Assembly: GCA_024691065.1 (NCBI GenBank) | Contig: JAILOA010000227.1 | Coordinates: 1-37,071, forward strand | Reading direction: 5' to 3' | Length of the DNA stretch: 37,071 nt | Source: Lachnospiraceae bacterium | Lineage (GTDB): Bacteria; Bacillota; Clostridia; Lachnospirales; Lachnospiraceae | Part shown: piece by piece, positions 17,832 to 25,131 of the stretch | Position numbering within the stretch: the stretch's first letter is position 1 | Layout: each line of letters opens with the position of its first letter | Translations under genes and position numbers: made by a program | The notes under the pieces: model-generated | Databases searched by the model: none | The model's input: the letters and a program-made list of their open reading frames with translations, nothing else | What the model was told of the DNA's origin: nothing

Positions 17832-18461
17832 ATGTCAGGAATAGGTAAATACATCGACCTGGATAGTATATATTCTTCTTATATGAATAATATCTATTCT
17901 CGTCCTGTACTGATGGCTATCTTAATAGCATTGTTGCTTCCATTTGCCATTATGATTTTAGGATTTATATTGAATTATATAGGTGAAGCATTAGCAATGG
18001 TTTTCAGCTTATTTATAGATCCGTGGCTGGTATATGCAACAATTAATTACCTCTTTTTCCCGGGAGTTATGTTACATGAACTTTCACATGCTGCATTTGC
18101 GGTAATTACGGGAGCAAAGGTGACGGAGGTCGCGCTGTTCAAGCGGGAAGGGAAGTCTCTCGGGCATGTCAATTTTCAAAATAGGGGAAATACAATAATG
18201 CGGACGCTTCAATATATATTCGTATCGTCAGCACCGATGTTTGGCGGAGCATTAGTTATATTTCTTTGTAAGCTCGGCATTGATCATATTCCTTCCAATA
18301 TGTTATGGTTAAAGATTTTTTTGGGTTATATAGGAGTGGCAATGTTTTTCCATATGACTATGAGCCCTCAGGATATAAAAGTTTATGTAAAGGGAATTCC
18401 ACTTTTCATATGTATAGTATTTGTGGTAACACTTGTTTTGAGGCTCACGGTTTTCGGATAA
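17832..18461 (+). CDS. Membrane metalloprotease-like protein with HELSH motif
   Basis: The ATG at 17832 is preceded by GGAGG at the right distance; the ATG at 17820 overlaps that site and is less likely. The 209-residue product has about five hydrophobic spans (near 25-55, 60-75, 135-155, 160-178 and 185-205). Residues 82-86, HELSH, match the HExxH zinc motif and lie at the end of a hydrophobic span, as in intramembrane or membrane-linked M50-like proteases. The conserved third-ligand motif of classical site-2 proteases (N-x-x-P with LDG) is not evident, so activity is uncertain. It sits 34 bases after the wall hydrolase gene and a strong terminator follows, so the two form an operon. Confidence 0.75.
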   Translation: MSGIGKYIDLDSIYSSYMNNIYSRPVLMAILIALLLPFAIMILGFILNYIGEALAMVFSLFIDPWLVYATINYLFFPGVMLHELSHAAFAVITGAKVTEVALFKREGKSLGHVNFQNRGNTIMRTLQYIFVSSAPMFGGALVIFLCKLGIDHIPSNMLWLKIFLGYIGVAMFFHMTMSPQDIKVYVKGIPLFICIVFVVTLVLRLTVFG

Positions 18462-18551
18462 AATGTAACGGACATTACGGTACATTTGATTAATAAGAAA
18501 CATTTAAATTTCAGATAATACCTAATAATTATCAAATAGATATAAAACAAT

Positions 18552-18584
18552 AAAAAGCGCTTACTTTAAGTAGGCGTTTTTTTT
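18552..18584 (+). terminator. Rho-independent terminator after the HELSH gene
   Basis: GCGCTTACT and AGTAGGCGT form a nine-pair stem with two wobbles around a TTA loop, followed by a run of eight T. An A-run precedes the stem. It closes the NlpC/P60-HELSH operon. Confidence 0.9.
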
Positions 18585-18790
18585 ATTGCTTTTTATGAAT
18601 GATTTTAAGGAAAAAATTTTGAGAAATTATATGGAAAGATTTTAGGGCATATTTTGGAAAAATTTATGATAAAAATATATGAATTTTTTGGGGGAATAAA
18701 AAAGTTTTTTTGATTTTTGTGAAAATGCCTTAAATTAGAGGTTATCGGGCTTTTCCGGTTTTTATGTGTTTTTTATGTTTTCTTATTATG
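18585..18790. other. AT-rich intergenic stretch without an evident gene
   Basis: This part of the 625-base gap between the HELSH gene and the 208-residue gene is very AT-rich with several T-runs. I see no ORF with a ribosome site, no tRNA and no strong hairpin. The rest of the gap holds the two repeat-bearing promoter regions listed separately, and, between 18830 and 18949, nothing I can name. Confidence 0.6.
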
Positions 18791-18824
18791 TGTTACACAT
18801 TTGTAACGCAGAGGGGTGTATGAT
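18791..18824 (+). promoter_or_regulatory. Upstream copy of the 11-bp repeat pair with a TATGAT box
   Basis: TGTTACACATT (18791-18801) is followed directly by TGTAACGCAGA (18802-18812), and TATGAT lies at 18819-18824. The first unit is imperfect and the distance to the -10-like box is about 5 bases longer than at 14498 and 18990. It may be a distal promoter or a regulator-binding site about 200 bases before the proximal promoter of the same gene. Confidence 0.4.
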
Positions 18825-18949
18825 AAAAGAGTAAATTCGATACAAATGAATTTATGCTTGGCTGATGCAGACTATTTATAGGGAATTACAGCTGATTTAA
18901 GTTCATTATAAAGATTTACGGATGGGAAATGAATGCTGAAATTAAAAAT

Positions 18950-19019
18950 GTTTAAAATTATTTTAAAATATTTTAAATTTTAACGGTAAGTGTAACGCAT
19001 TTGTAACTCATTATATAGT
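18950..19019 (+). promoter_or_regulatory. Promoter with tandem 11-bp repeats ahead of the 208-residue gene
   Basis: TGTAACGCATT (18991-19001) is followed at once by TGTAACTCATT (19002-19012) and TATAGT (19014-19019). GTGTAA at 18990-18995 is 18 bases from TATAGT, the same geometry as at 14498. Immediately upstream, 18950-18984 is a quasi-palindromic A/T tract that could serve as an UP element. The gene starts 68 bases downstream of the -10 box. Confidence 0.6.
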
Positions 19020-19086
19020 AAAATGATATAAGTTAAATAAGTAAAATGATTCGAAAAGAATAAATAATAAAAGGAGGACACATCCT

Positions 19087-19713
19087 ATGAGAGAAACGGA
19101 TATTACAAATACCAACGGGATGGTAGGAAAGACAGAAAAGAATACTTTAAGCACTAATGAGACAAAGTATCACAAGGTAGTGAGCTTTAAGGAAGCAAAG
19201 GAAAGAGCTGAGGCTAAGACAGAGGCTTTTCTGAAGAAATCAGAGGAAGCTATCAAAAGGCTTAGCGAAGGCGATGAAAATTATAAAAAGGATCCTGAAA
19301 AGTATATAGAAGATTGTGCATATGCTTATGTAGGCCAGGTTTATAAGAAGGTTGGAAAGCTTCCACACAGTGCTAAGACCGGAAGGGTAATATCATTGGA
19401 GGAATTCAAGAATTTGGAAGTGACCTCAAAGGTTTTTGTTGAAAGCTTCAGGAGTAAGGATGATAAGAGAAAGTTTAAGTCTCCGAAGGATATTTCAAAG
19501 GCAGTTAAGAATCCTGAAGAAATCGATGCATTTATAAAGTCTCATAACAGAATGGCTGACGCAAACTTCAAGAGAAGCGTGCTGAATGTAGGAGAGGCTT
19601 TATTAATGGCTCAGAGTTCATATATGAAGCAGAAGGCTGTTGTAAATGCAGCGGCACCTATCCAGGCAAAGCCTGTAAATGCACCGGCAAAACCGGCTGC
19701 AAGGACGCTTTAG
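19087..19713 (+). CDS. Small helical protein sharing a module with the 1209-residue protein
   Basis: The 208-residue product has a strong AAAGGAGG site and no signal peptide or membrane span. It starts MRETD, close to the MRESD of the 1209-residue neighbour. Residues about 38-155 align by eye with the last 110 or so residues of that protein: KKSEEAIKRL versus AKSDAALERL, then VGQVYKKVG versus TGQLYKKNG, SKVFVESFRS versus SKSFAGTLKN, and KFKSPKDISKA versus KWKSGKDMYKA. Both end in an Ala/Pro/Lys-rich tail. The family is not recognised. The module could be a secretion signal or a protein-binding domain. It is expressed from a repeat-bearing promoter shared with the gene at 14600. Confidence 0.8.
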   Translation: MRETDITNTNGMVGKTEKNTLSTNETKYHKVVSFKEAKERAEAKTEAFLKKSEEAIKRLSEGDENYKKDPEKYIEDCAYAYVGQVYKKVGKLPHSAKTGRVISLEEFKNLEVTSKVFVESFRSKDDKRKFKSPKDISKAVKNPEEIDAFIKSHNRMADANFKRSVLNVGEALLMAQSSYMKQKAVVNAAAPIQAKPVNAPAKPAARTL

Positions 19714-19781
19714 GATATAAGAAGTAAAAGCCTTTAAATGCACCGTTAAAACCGGTTGCAAGGACGCTTTAAGATATAAGA
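19668..19781 (+). repeat. Imperfect tandem duplication of the 3' end of the 208-residue gene
   Basis: Bases 19668-19722, which include the last 14 codons and stop, are repeated at 19727-19781 with a period of 59 bases and few differences (for example TGCAAGGACGCTTTA in both). The second copy is outside the reading frame because the stop lies in the first. It is a relic of a local duplication. Confidence 0.85.
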
Positions 19782-19821
19782 TATAGTTGCTACAAAGTAG
19801 TAGAAATATATAAAGTAAATA

Positions 19822-19830
19822 TGTTATAAT
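19822..19830 (+). promoter_or_regulatory. Extended -10 promoter for the 1209-residue gene
   Basis: TGTTATAAT matches an extended -10 (TGnTATAAT), 60 bases before the start codon. No good -35 is visible at 17 bases upstream. It lacks the 11-bp repeat pair found at the other two promoters. Confidence 0.5.
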
Positions 19831-19890
19831 CAAGACATTGTTTTAGAATTCGTATTTAAGATGATTTATATAATTTAGGAGGTAACTGTA

Positions 19891-22800
19891 ATGAGAGAAT
19901 CAGATTCAAATAATGTATCAAAGAAGAAAAATGTATCAAAGAAGGGTAATCAGGTTGACCAGAGTGTTATAGATCTTGCGAAAAAGATTGAGAAGGTTGA
20001 TCCGGCTTTTGAGCCTGAAGCTTTATATAGTAAAAAATATGCGGCTAATTTGTTTGACGATGATGAACTTTTGGGCAGTGAGTATTCAGATGATTCGGAT
20101 GAGTTAGATGATTCGGATTTTGAAGTGGATAAACAGATTCTTAAGGAGCAGGATAAAAATAAGAAAAGCTCAAAGGGTAAAAGCAATTCAAACGAAGAAG
20201 TGTTGATAAATTTTGATGATGATAATACATCAGAAAATATTTTTAATGTAAATGAAGAAGAATTAGATATTAAACTTAATGAAAATAAGGCAACTAAGAA
20301 GGGCAAGGCCATTAGCCGCGATAGTAAAAAGGTTGAGAATGAAGTTAATAATATAAACAATGATGATTATGGTTTCATGAAAGACCTTGATGACGATAAT
20401 GAGCCTGAGAAGGAAGATGAGAAGGTTGAGGAAAATAAGGGTATTATCGCAGGTAATGAGGCACCAAAGGCTCCAAAATCCTATGAAGAACAAAAAAGAG
20501 AGTCCTTCTTAAAAACATCACAGGAATTTTTGGATGACTTTAACGATCCATATGACAAATTACTTGAAACATATGGTAAAAAAGGTGTAATCGGTGAAGG
20601 AGTAATTTCCGACAGGTTAGAAGAATATAATGAAATAGAAATTAATTCGGATGAATTAGATGACAAAGTAGTTACTGCATTGATGCTTGGTGCATTAACA
20701 AAGAAAGGGCGTCTTTTAGGTATTGAAACCGGCAATAATTATTCTAACGATAATGATAAAATTTCATTTAATGCAACTCATCTTATTCATGATATTCCTG
20801 TAAAACATGATTCAAGGGACGGAGTGTATGTTCCTGCGATGATTGAGGCAAGAAAGGAAGTAAAGTCAGCTGTTGAAGCCTATTCAAAAGGAGACCATTC
20901 AATGGTTAATGCTTTACTCAATAATTTTGTTAACTTTACATATAATTCTAATTCATCAAGTTATGGTGATAATAGTGTAAGAGTAAATGCTCAGACAACA
21001 TTATTACCTAATACTGTTAAAATATCATATTTAGCAAATGATATTTTGCAGGATAAAAGATTTGAAATTAAAGAGAGTGAGGGAATAGACAAATTTAAAA
21101 CAAAAGCTTTAATTAAAGAGATCGATGCTAAGTTAACAGCTGAAAAAAATAAAGGAACATTGATTAAAGCCATAGAGGATAATGCTTTAAATGATGAATT
21201 TAAGTCAAGTATGGTTGAAGAAATTCTTTTTAATGACTATATTGCACATATATCACAAGAAGATACTAAAGAAAAATATGAAAAAAAATCTGAAGTCGTT
21301 AGAGATATATTTGCTAAATATGGCTTTGATGTTGGAGAGGAAAAAGATGGTATAAATATAGTTGAAAATATTTCAACAAACTATGCGCCAATTATTCTAA
21401 GTGAAAACAAACTTATCGGTACATTTGGTGAAAAGCAGGTTGGCAAGCTTACTGCCATACTTTCAGCAGATGACGGAAAAGAACAGCTAAAAGAAAAATA
21501 TCTTGATGAAATCAGAAAAACAGATATTTATAAGAAAATGATGGCAGCTGATACAAAAGAAAAAATGATAGATGCCATTATGGAAGAGGAAAAGGTAACA
21601 TATAGAGGACTATCAAGTTTTAAGAATGTAGAGCTATCATCAGAGATTGCTGATCAGATAAATGAAATGAGCAAACAGTCTGTTAATAATGTTATCAAAA
21701 GTGTCAGAAGAGACATTGAAGGTGAACTTTCAAAAAATCATTTCTGGGAGGAATATAATGAGTTTGGGTTTACTGACGTGGAAGCTGATGGATTAAAGAG
21801 AAATGCCCAAAATATCAATAAAATGTATGATGATATCAAGGCTGTTAATAAGTGGACTTCTTCACCAAATTTTGAAGCAGTAGTTACAGCGCTGAAAGAT
21901 CTTAAGGAATACTCCGAGGAACTTGCTAAAGATGGTATTGCTTTGGGTGCAAATGACAGAGAAGCATATAATAAAAAGGTTAAGGCAGTAGAAGAAGCCG
22001 CATCGCATTATCTGGATAATAAGACTAATATCAACAGTAACTATGCTAAAAGCAGGTTTTTAGCTGTAGGTACCCTAAGAAGACGTCTTAATGCAAATAA
22101 AACGACATTACATGAAAAAGTAGATGAAAGAGTAATAAATGAGCAGGAAAGAATTCTCGGAACAAGTGTAGGGGAAAAGTATTCAATAAATGGAAATACA
22201 ATGTTAAATGTTATGAAGGGAGAGAAGAATAAGAATTTAGACATAAAAAAATTGAAATCAAGTGCCGATTTTTCTGTTTATAGAGCTGCCCTTCAAAGCT
22301 ATGTTGTATATTCTTTGGTAAATCAGGGACATAGTATAGATGATATAATGGATTCCGATAAGCTTAAGGACATTAAAGAGGCTGAATTTGATAAAGCTAA
22401 AGAACTAATGCTTAATGTCAAAGAAGAAAATAAAATAGAGATGGCAAAAAACTACTATGAAGGCTTCAAAAAAATGGATAAACTTGTCGATGATTATGTT
22501 AAAGAAATTGATTTTAATAAGTCGGAAGAAGAATTGTTAAAAGATCCGAAATTTAACAAATTTGCTTATTTTTCACATGCAAGATTTGATGGTTGGCAGG
22601 AAATGTCGCATATAAAAGATGCAATGGTACAGTATGCCGGTGAAAAAGAAGGAGTGAATAATTGGGAGGATCTGAAGAATGCACTGGGAAAAAATATAGG
22701 ATCTGCCACTAAAATTCTTAAAATCAATGATGATTTTATGGATGGAGTTTTAAAAGCTAAAACCAACAAGGAACCAAGTCCTAACACTATGGGTCAATTA

Positions 22801-23520
22801 GTTCAAAAAGCATTAACACGTAAGGCACAGGTTGATTTTTACAAATCCGTTATGAATGATAAAAATAAAACCTTTGTGGAAATAGAGAAAGATAGCTATG
22901 AGAAAATGGGATTAATAGAATCTGCTATTGTAGTGAATGACGATATGCGAAAATTGTGTAGATCTTTTTCGTCAAATACCAAATTATCAAAATATCTTGT
23001 TGATAAGATAGCGGATGGTAGCTTTTTCAAAAATGTTCAAGTTGAGTTTTATTATAAAAATAATATGCTTCAAAGTAGAATAAGTAATCTTCCTACCCAG
23101 GATGAGATTTTTAAAGCAGCAGAGAGGGAACAATTCTATGCAAAATCCGATGCAGCATTAGAGAGACTTAATAATAAAAAATATGATAATTCAAAGGATT
23201 TTATTAAGGACTCTGCACTTGCAATAACCGGTCAGTTATATAAAAAGAACGGAGATTTCCTTACAAGTAATGGTGTACCGGTTAAGCCTGAAAAATTTGC
23301 CGAGACTTTAATGAAGAGCAAGAGTTTTGCAGGAACATTGAAGAATTCTACTAATCCAACTAAATGGAAGTCCGGAAAGGATATGTATAAGGCTGCTACA
23401 AATGATAATGTTCTTAACAGCATTTTGCAGCAGTGTAATAATAAGTTCGTTAAGGCTCCTGAAGTAAAGGCAGCACCGAAGGTTGTGCAAAAAAATGTTA
23501 AGCCTGTTGGATTACATTAA
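19891..23520 (+). CDS. Large helical multidomain protein; candidate secreted substrate
   Basis: The product has 1209 residues, a strong AGGAGGT site and no signal peptide or membrane span. Residues 1-30 are basic and start MRESD. Residues 45-175 are highly acidic with Lys stretches and appear disordered. The body (about 195-1080) is mostly alpha-helical and Lys/Glu-rich. Residues about 661-712 (KDLKEYSEELAKDG ... AASHYLDNK) resemble a segment of the 531-residue protein. Residues about 1082-1191 match the 208-residue neighbour, and the end is an Ala/Pro/Lys/Val-rich tail. No catalytic motif is recognised. Size, modular sharing and acidic N-terminus fit an exported effector or a large scaffold; which of these is inference. 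A bidirectional terminator follows. Confidence 0.82.
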   Translation: MRESDSNNVSKKKNVSKKGNQVDQSVIDLAKKIEKVDPAFEPEALYSKKYAANLFDDDELLGSEYSDDSDELDDSDFEVDKQILKEQDKNKKSSKGKSNSNEEVLINFDDDNTSENIFNVNEEELDIKLNENKATKKGKAISRDSKKVENEVNNINNDDYGFMKDLDDDNEPEKEDEKVEENKGIIAGNEAPKAPKSYEEQKRESFLKTSQEFLDDFNDPYDKLLETYGKKGVIGEGVISDRLEEYNEIEINSDELDDKVVTALMLGALTKKGRLLGIETGNNYSNDNDKISFNATHLIHDIPVKHDSRDGVYVPAMIEARKEVKSAVEAYSKGDHSMVNALLNNFVNFTYNSNSSSYGDNSVRVNAQTTLLPNTVKISYLANDILQDKRFEIKESEGIDKFKTKALIKEIDAKLTAEKNKGTLIKAIEDNALNDEFKSSMVEEILFNDYIAHISQEDTKEKYEKKSEVVRDIFAKYGFDVGEEKDGINIVENISTNYAPIILSENKLIGTFGEKQVGKLTAILSADDGKEQLKEKYLDEIRKTDIYKKMMAADTKEKMIDAIMEEEKVTYRGLSSFKNVELSSEIADQINEMSKQSVNNVIKSVRRDIEGELSKNHFWEEYNEFGFTDVEADGLKRNAQNINKMYDDIKAVNKWTSSPNFEAVVTALKDLKEYSEELAKDGIALGANDREAYNKKVKAVEEAASHYLDNKTNINSNYAKSRFLAVGTLRRRLNANKTTLHEKVDERVINEQERILGTSVGEKYSINGNTMLNVMKGEKNKNLDIKKLKSSADFSVYRAALQSYVVYSLVNQGHSIDDIMDSDKLKDIKEAEFDKAKELMLNVKEENKIEMAKNYYEGFKKMDKLVDDYVKEIDFNKSEEELLKDPKFNKFAYFSHARFDGWQEMSHIKDAMVQYAGEKEGVNNWEDLKNALGKNIGSATKILKINDDFMDGVLKAKTNKEPSPNTMGQLVQKALTRKAQVDFYKSVMNDKNKTFVEIEKDSYEKMGLIESAIVVNDDMRKLCRSFSSNTKLSKYLVDKIADGSFFKNVQVEFYYKNNMLQSRISNLPTQDEIFKAAEREQFYAKSDAALERLNNKKYDNSKDFIKDSALAITGQLYKKNGDFLTSNGVPVKPEKFAETLMKSKSFAGTLKNSTNPTKWKSGKDMYKAATNDNVLNSILQQCNNKFVKAPEVKAAPKVVQKNVKPVGLH

Positions 23521-23559
23521 ATCTGATGTTTTTAAATAATTCAGAATAAGATAAAAAAG

Positions 23560-23613
23560 GCCTGCGCATACATTTCAAAGTAAAGAGATGTAATGTGCAG
23601 GCTTATTTTTATT
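23560..23613. terminator. Bidirectional terminator between convergent genes
   Basis: GCCTGC pairs with GCAGGC and the stem continues through GCAT-ACATTTC and GAGATGTAATGT, with a small loop and minor mismatches (23560-23602). T-rich sequence follows on the + side and an A-run precedes it, so it can end both the 1209-residue gene and the minus-strand acetyltransferase gene. Confidence 0.85.
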
Positions 23614-24169
23614 TATTATCCAATTGACTTCGCACAAATGAATATCTAAGGTGATCCTTAAATGTATTATGAATATAAACACTTTCGAATTCACGCCCTT
23701 CGTATCTGAAATTAAGCCGTTCCACAAGCTTTAGTGAAGGAGTATTGTCCGGCGCAATTCTTGCTTCTATACGATGGATATTATAATTTTCAAACATATT
23801 ATTTATAGCTGCCCGAATGCTTTCGGTTGCATAACCTTTGTTATGATAATCCTTATGAAATCTGTATGAGAGGATGGTGCTGTAAAAAGGATTTGGACGT
23901 ATTCTGAAAAAATCTATATTTCCGATGATTGTCTCCGGATCCTCCTTTAGATATACATATAAATGCATCGCAACCCCGTTACGTATCTCATTATCCTCGT
24001 AAATAAGGGACTTTCTCTGAAATTCCTCGGTATAAAAGTTATCAGTTAAAACCGGATCAAATTTATCGAAAAGCTCCTGATTATCAAGGTAAAATTTAAG
24101 AAGCTCGTTTGAAATTTCCGGACCGTGGGTCCTGATAATAAGGCGGTCGGTCGTAATTTTTTCTATCAT
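23609..24169 (-). CDS. GNAT-family N-acetyltransferase (RimJ/RimL-like)
   Basis: The 186-residue product has the layout of RimJ/RimL-type acetyltransferases. It starts with TDRLIIRTHGPEI, has a central GNIDFFRI strand, a YRFHKDYHNKGYATESI acetyl-CoA-binding loop (HNKGYA at 109-114) and the late NTPSLKLVERLNFRYEG segment (142-158). Such enzymes acetylate the amino groups of proteins or small molecules; the substrate cannot be read from sequence. AGGAG precedes the ATG by 8 bases. It is the only minus-strand gene between 1 and 34190 and seems unrelated to the secretion-like locus. Confidence 0.92.
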   Translation of the reverse strand: MIEKITTDRLIIRTHGPEISNELLKFYLDNQELFDKFDPVLTDNFYTEEFQRKSLIYEDNEIRNGVAMHLYVYLKEDPETIIGNIDFFRIRPNPFYSTILSYRFHKDYHNKGYATESIRAAINNMFENYNIHRIEARIAPDNTPSLKLVERLNFRYEGREFESVYIHNTFKDHLRYSFVRSQLDNK

Positions 24170-24203
24170 ATTTTTTTCTCCTAATAAAAAAATTCAAGGT
24201 ATA

Positions 24204-24462
24204 TCAATATAAAGCTACAAAGGTGGAACAATACAAAGTCATACAATTTATACAATAAATGGCTCTAAAATTGAAACAATACAAAGTCATACAGTTTATA
24301 CAATATATGGCTCCAAGGCTGAAACAATACAAAGTCATACAGTTTATACAATATATGGCTCCAAGGCTGAAACAATAAAAGTCATACAGTTTATACAATA
24401 TATGGCTCCAAGGCTGAAACAATACAAGTCACACAGTTTATACAATATATGGCTCTAAAACT
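24204..24462 (+). repeat. Five 48-bp direct tandem repeats plus a partial unit
   Basis: Units start at 24225, 24273, 24321, 24369 and 24416; a partial unit occupies 24204-24224. The period is 48 bases, with one base lost in the fourth copy. The core reads GTCATACAGTTTATACAATA in most copies, and the central copies are nearly identical. Copies are contiguous, with no spacers, so it is not a CRISPR array. Within each unit, GTAT on the minus strand recurs at about 10-base spacing. The remaining gap to 24588 contains no gene I can see. Confidence 0.95.
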
Positions 24463-24588
24463 TAAATAATTGTATCACACGGAGGGAAACTAGTCAAAAT
24501 TAAGTTCTTTGACTTCTTTACATAGTGAATTCTAAGTGTTAAAATACCTTGTAAGTCCGTGAATGTGGTAATTTATATCTAAGACGGG

Positions 24589-25086
24589 ATGACCCCGCCT
24601 CTAAGCAAAGCGAAGGCAGAGGCAGGAAACTTGAATATCAGAAATGAGGAAATGATGGAATATTTATTTTATGGTGCCGATACAAGGGATGTGCCGGCAG
24701 TAAACGGGGAGTTTCAAAAGATTAAGAATCAAAGGGATTTGTATGACAAATTAAAGGGTATTTGGTGCGAATACACCTGTGCACCGAGGCTCAGGAAGGA
24801 TTGGAGCGAGGAAAATGTAACGCTCGGTCAATGCTCGATTACGGCCTTTCTCGCCCAGGATATATTTGGCGGTAAGGTTTACGGGATACTGAGACCAGGT
24901 GGTAATTTCCATTGCTACAATGTTATAGATGATGTGGTATTTGACCTTACAAGTGAACAGTTCGGGGACGAAAAGCTTGATTATAGAGGCAATCCCGAGC
25001 AACTGAGGGAGGTACATTTTGCTAAGGTTGAGAAAAAAGAAAGATATGAATATTTAAAGAGGGAATTAAAAAAGATCTTAAATTAA
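24589..25086 (+). CDS. YunG-like protein
   Basis: The product has up to 165 residues and matches the pattern of Bacillus YunG-type proteins: WCEYTCAPRLRKDW, then a GQCSITAFLAQD segment, GNFHCYNVIDD and FDLTSEQF. C82, H108 and D119 are ordered like a Cys-His-Asp triad of a papain or transglutaminase-like fold, but activity is unproven and my identification is from memory of the family. The start is uncertain: the ATG at 24589 has a poor ribosome site, and the ATG pair at 24652/24655 follows GAGGA closely; conserved sequence lies downstream of both. The GCCTCT/AGAGGC inverted repeat at 24597-24622 would lie in the leader if the later start is used. The MATE gene begins 45 bases downstream. Confidence 0.78.
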   Translation: MTPPLSKAKAEAGNLNIRNEEMMEYLFYGADTRDVPAVNGEFQKIKNQRDLYDKLKGIWCEYTCAPRLRKDWSEENVTLGQCSITAFLAQDIFGGKVYGILRPGGNFHCYNVIDDVVFDLTSEQFGDEKLDYRGNPEQLREVHFAKVEKKERYEYLKRELKKILN

Positions 25087-25131
25087 CAGGGAAAACTTAT
25101 TTAATATATTTCAGGCGTACGGAGGGACATT

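Noticed and set aside
1..18461. Integrative conjugative element
   Set aside because: No relaxase, coupling protein, integrase, attachment repeats or tRNA junction seen in the window. It cannot be fully excluded because the left side is cut.
24204..24462. CRISPR array
   Set aside because: The repeat units are contiguous at 48 bases with no unique spacers, and no cas genes are nearby.
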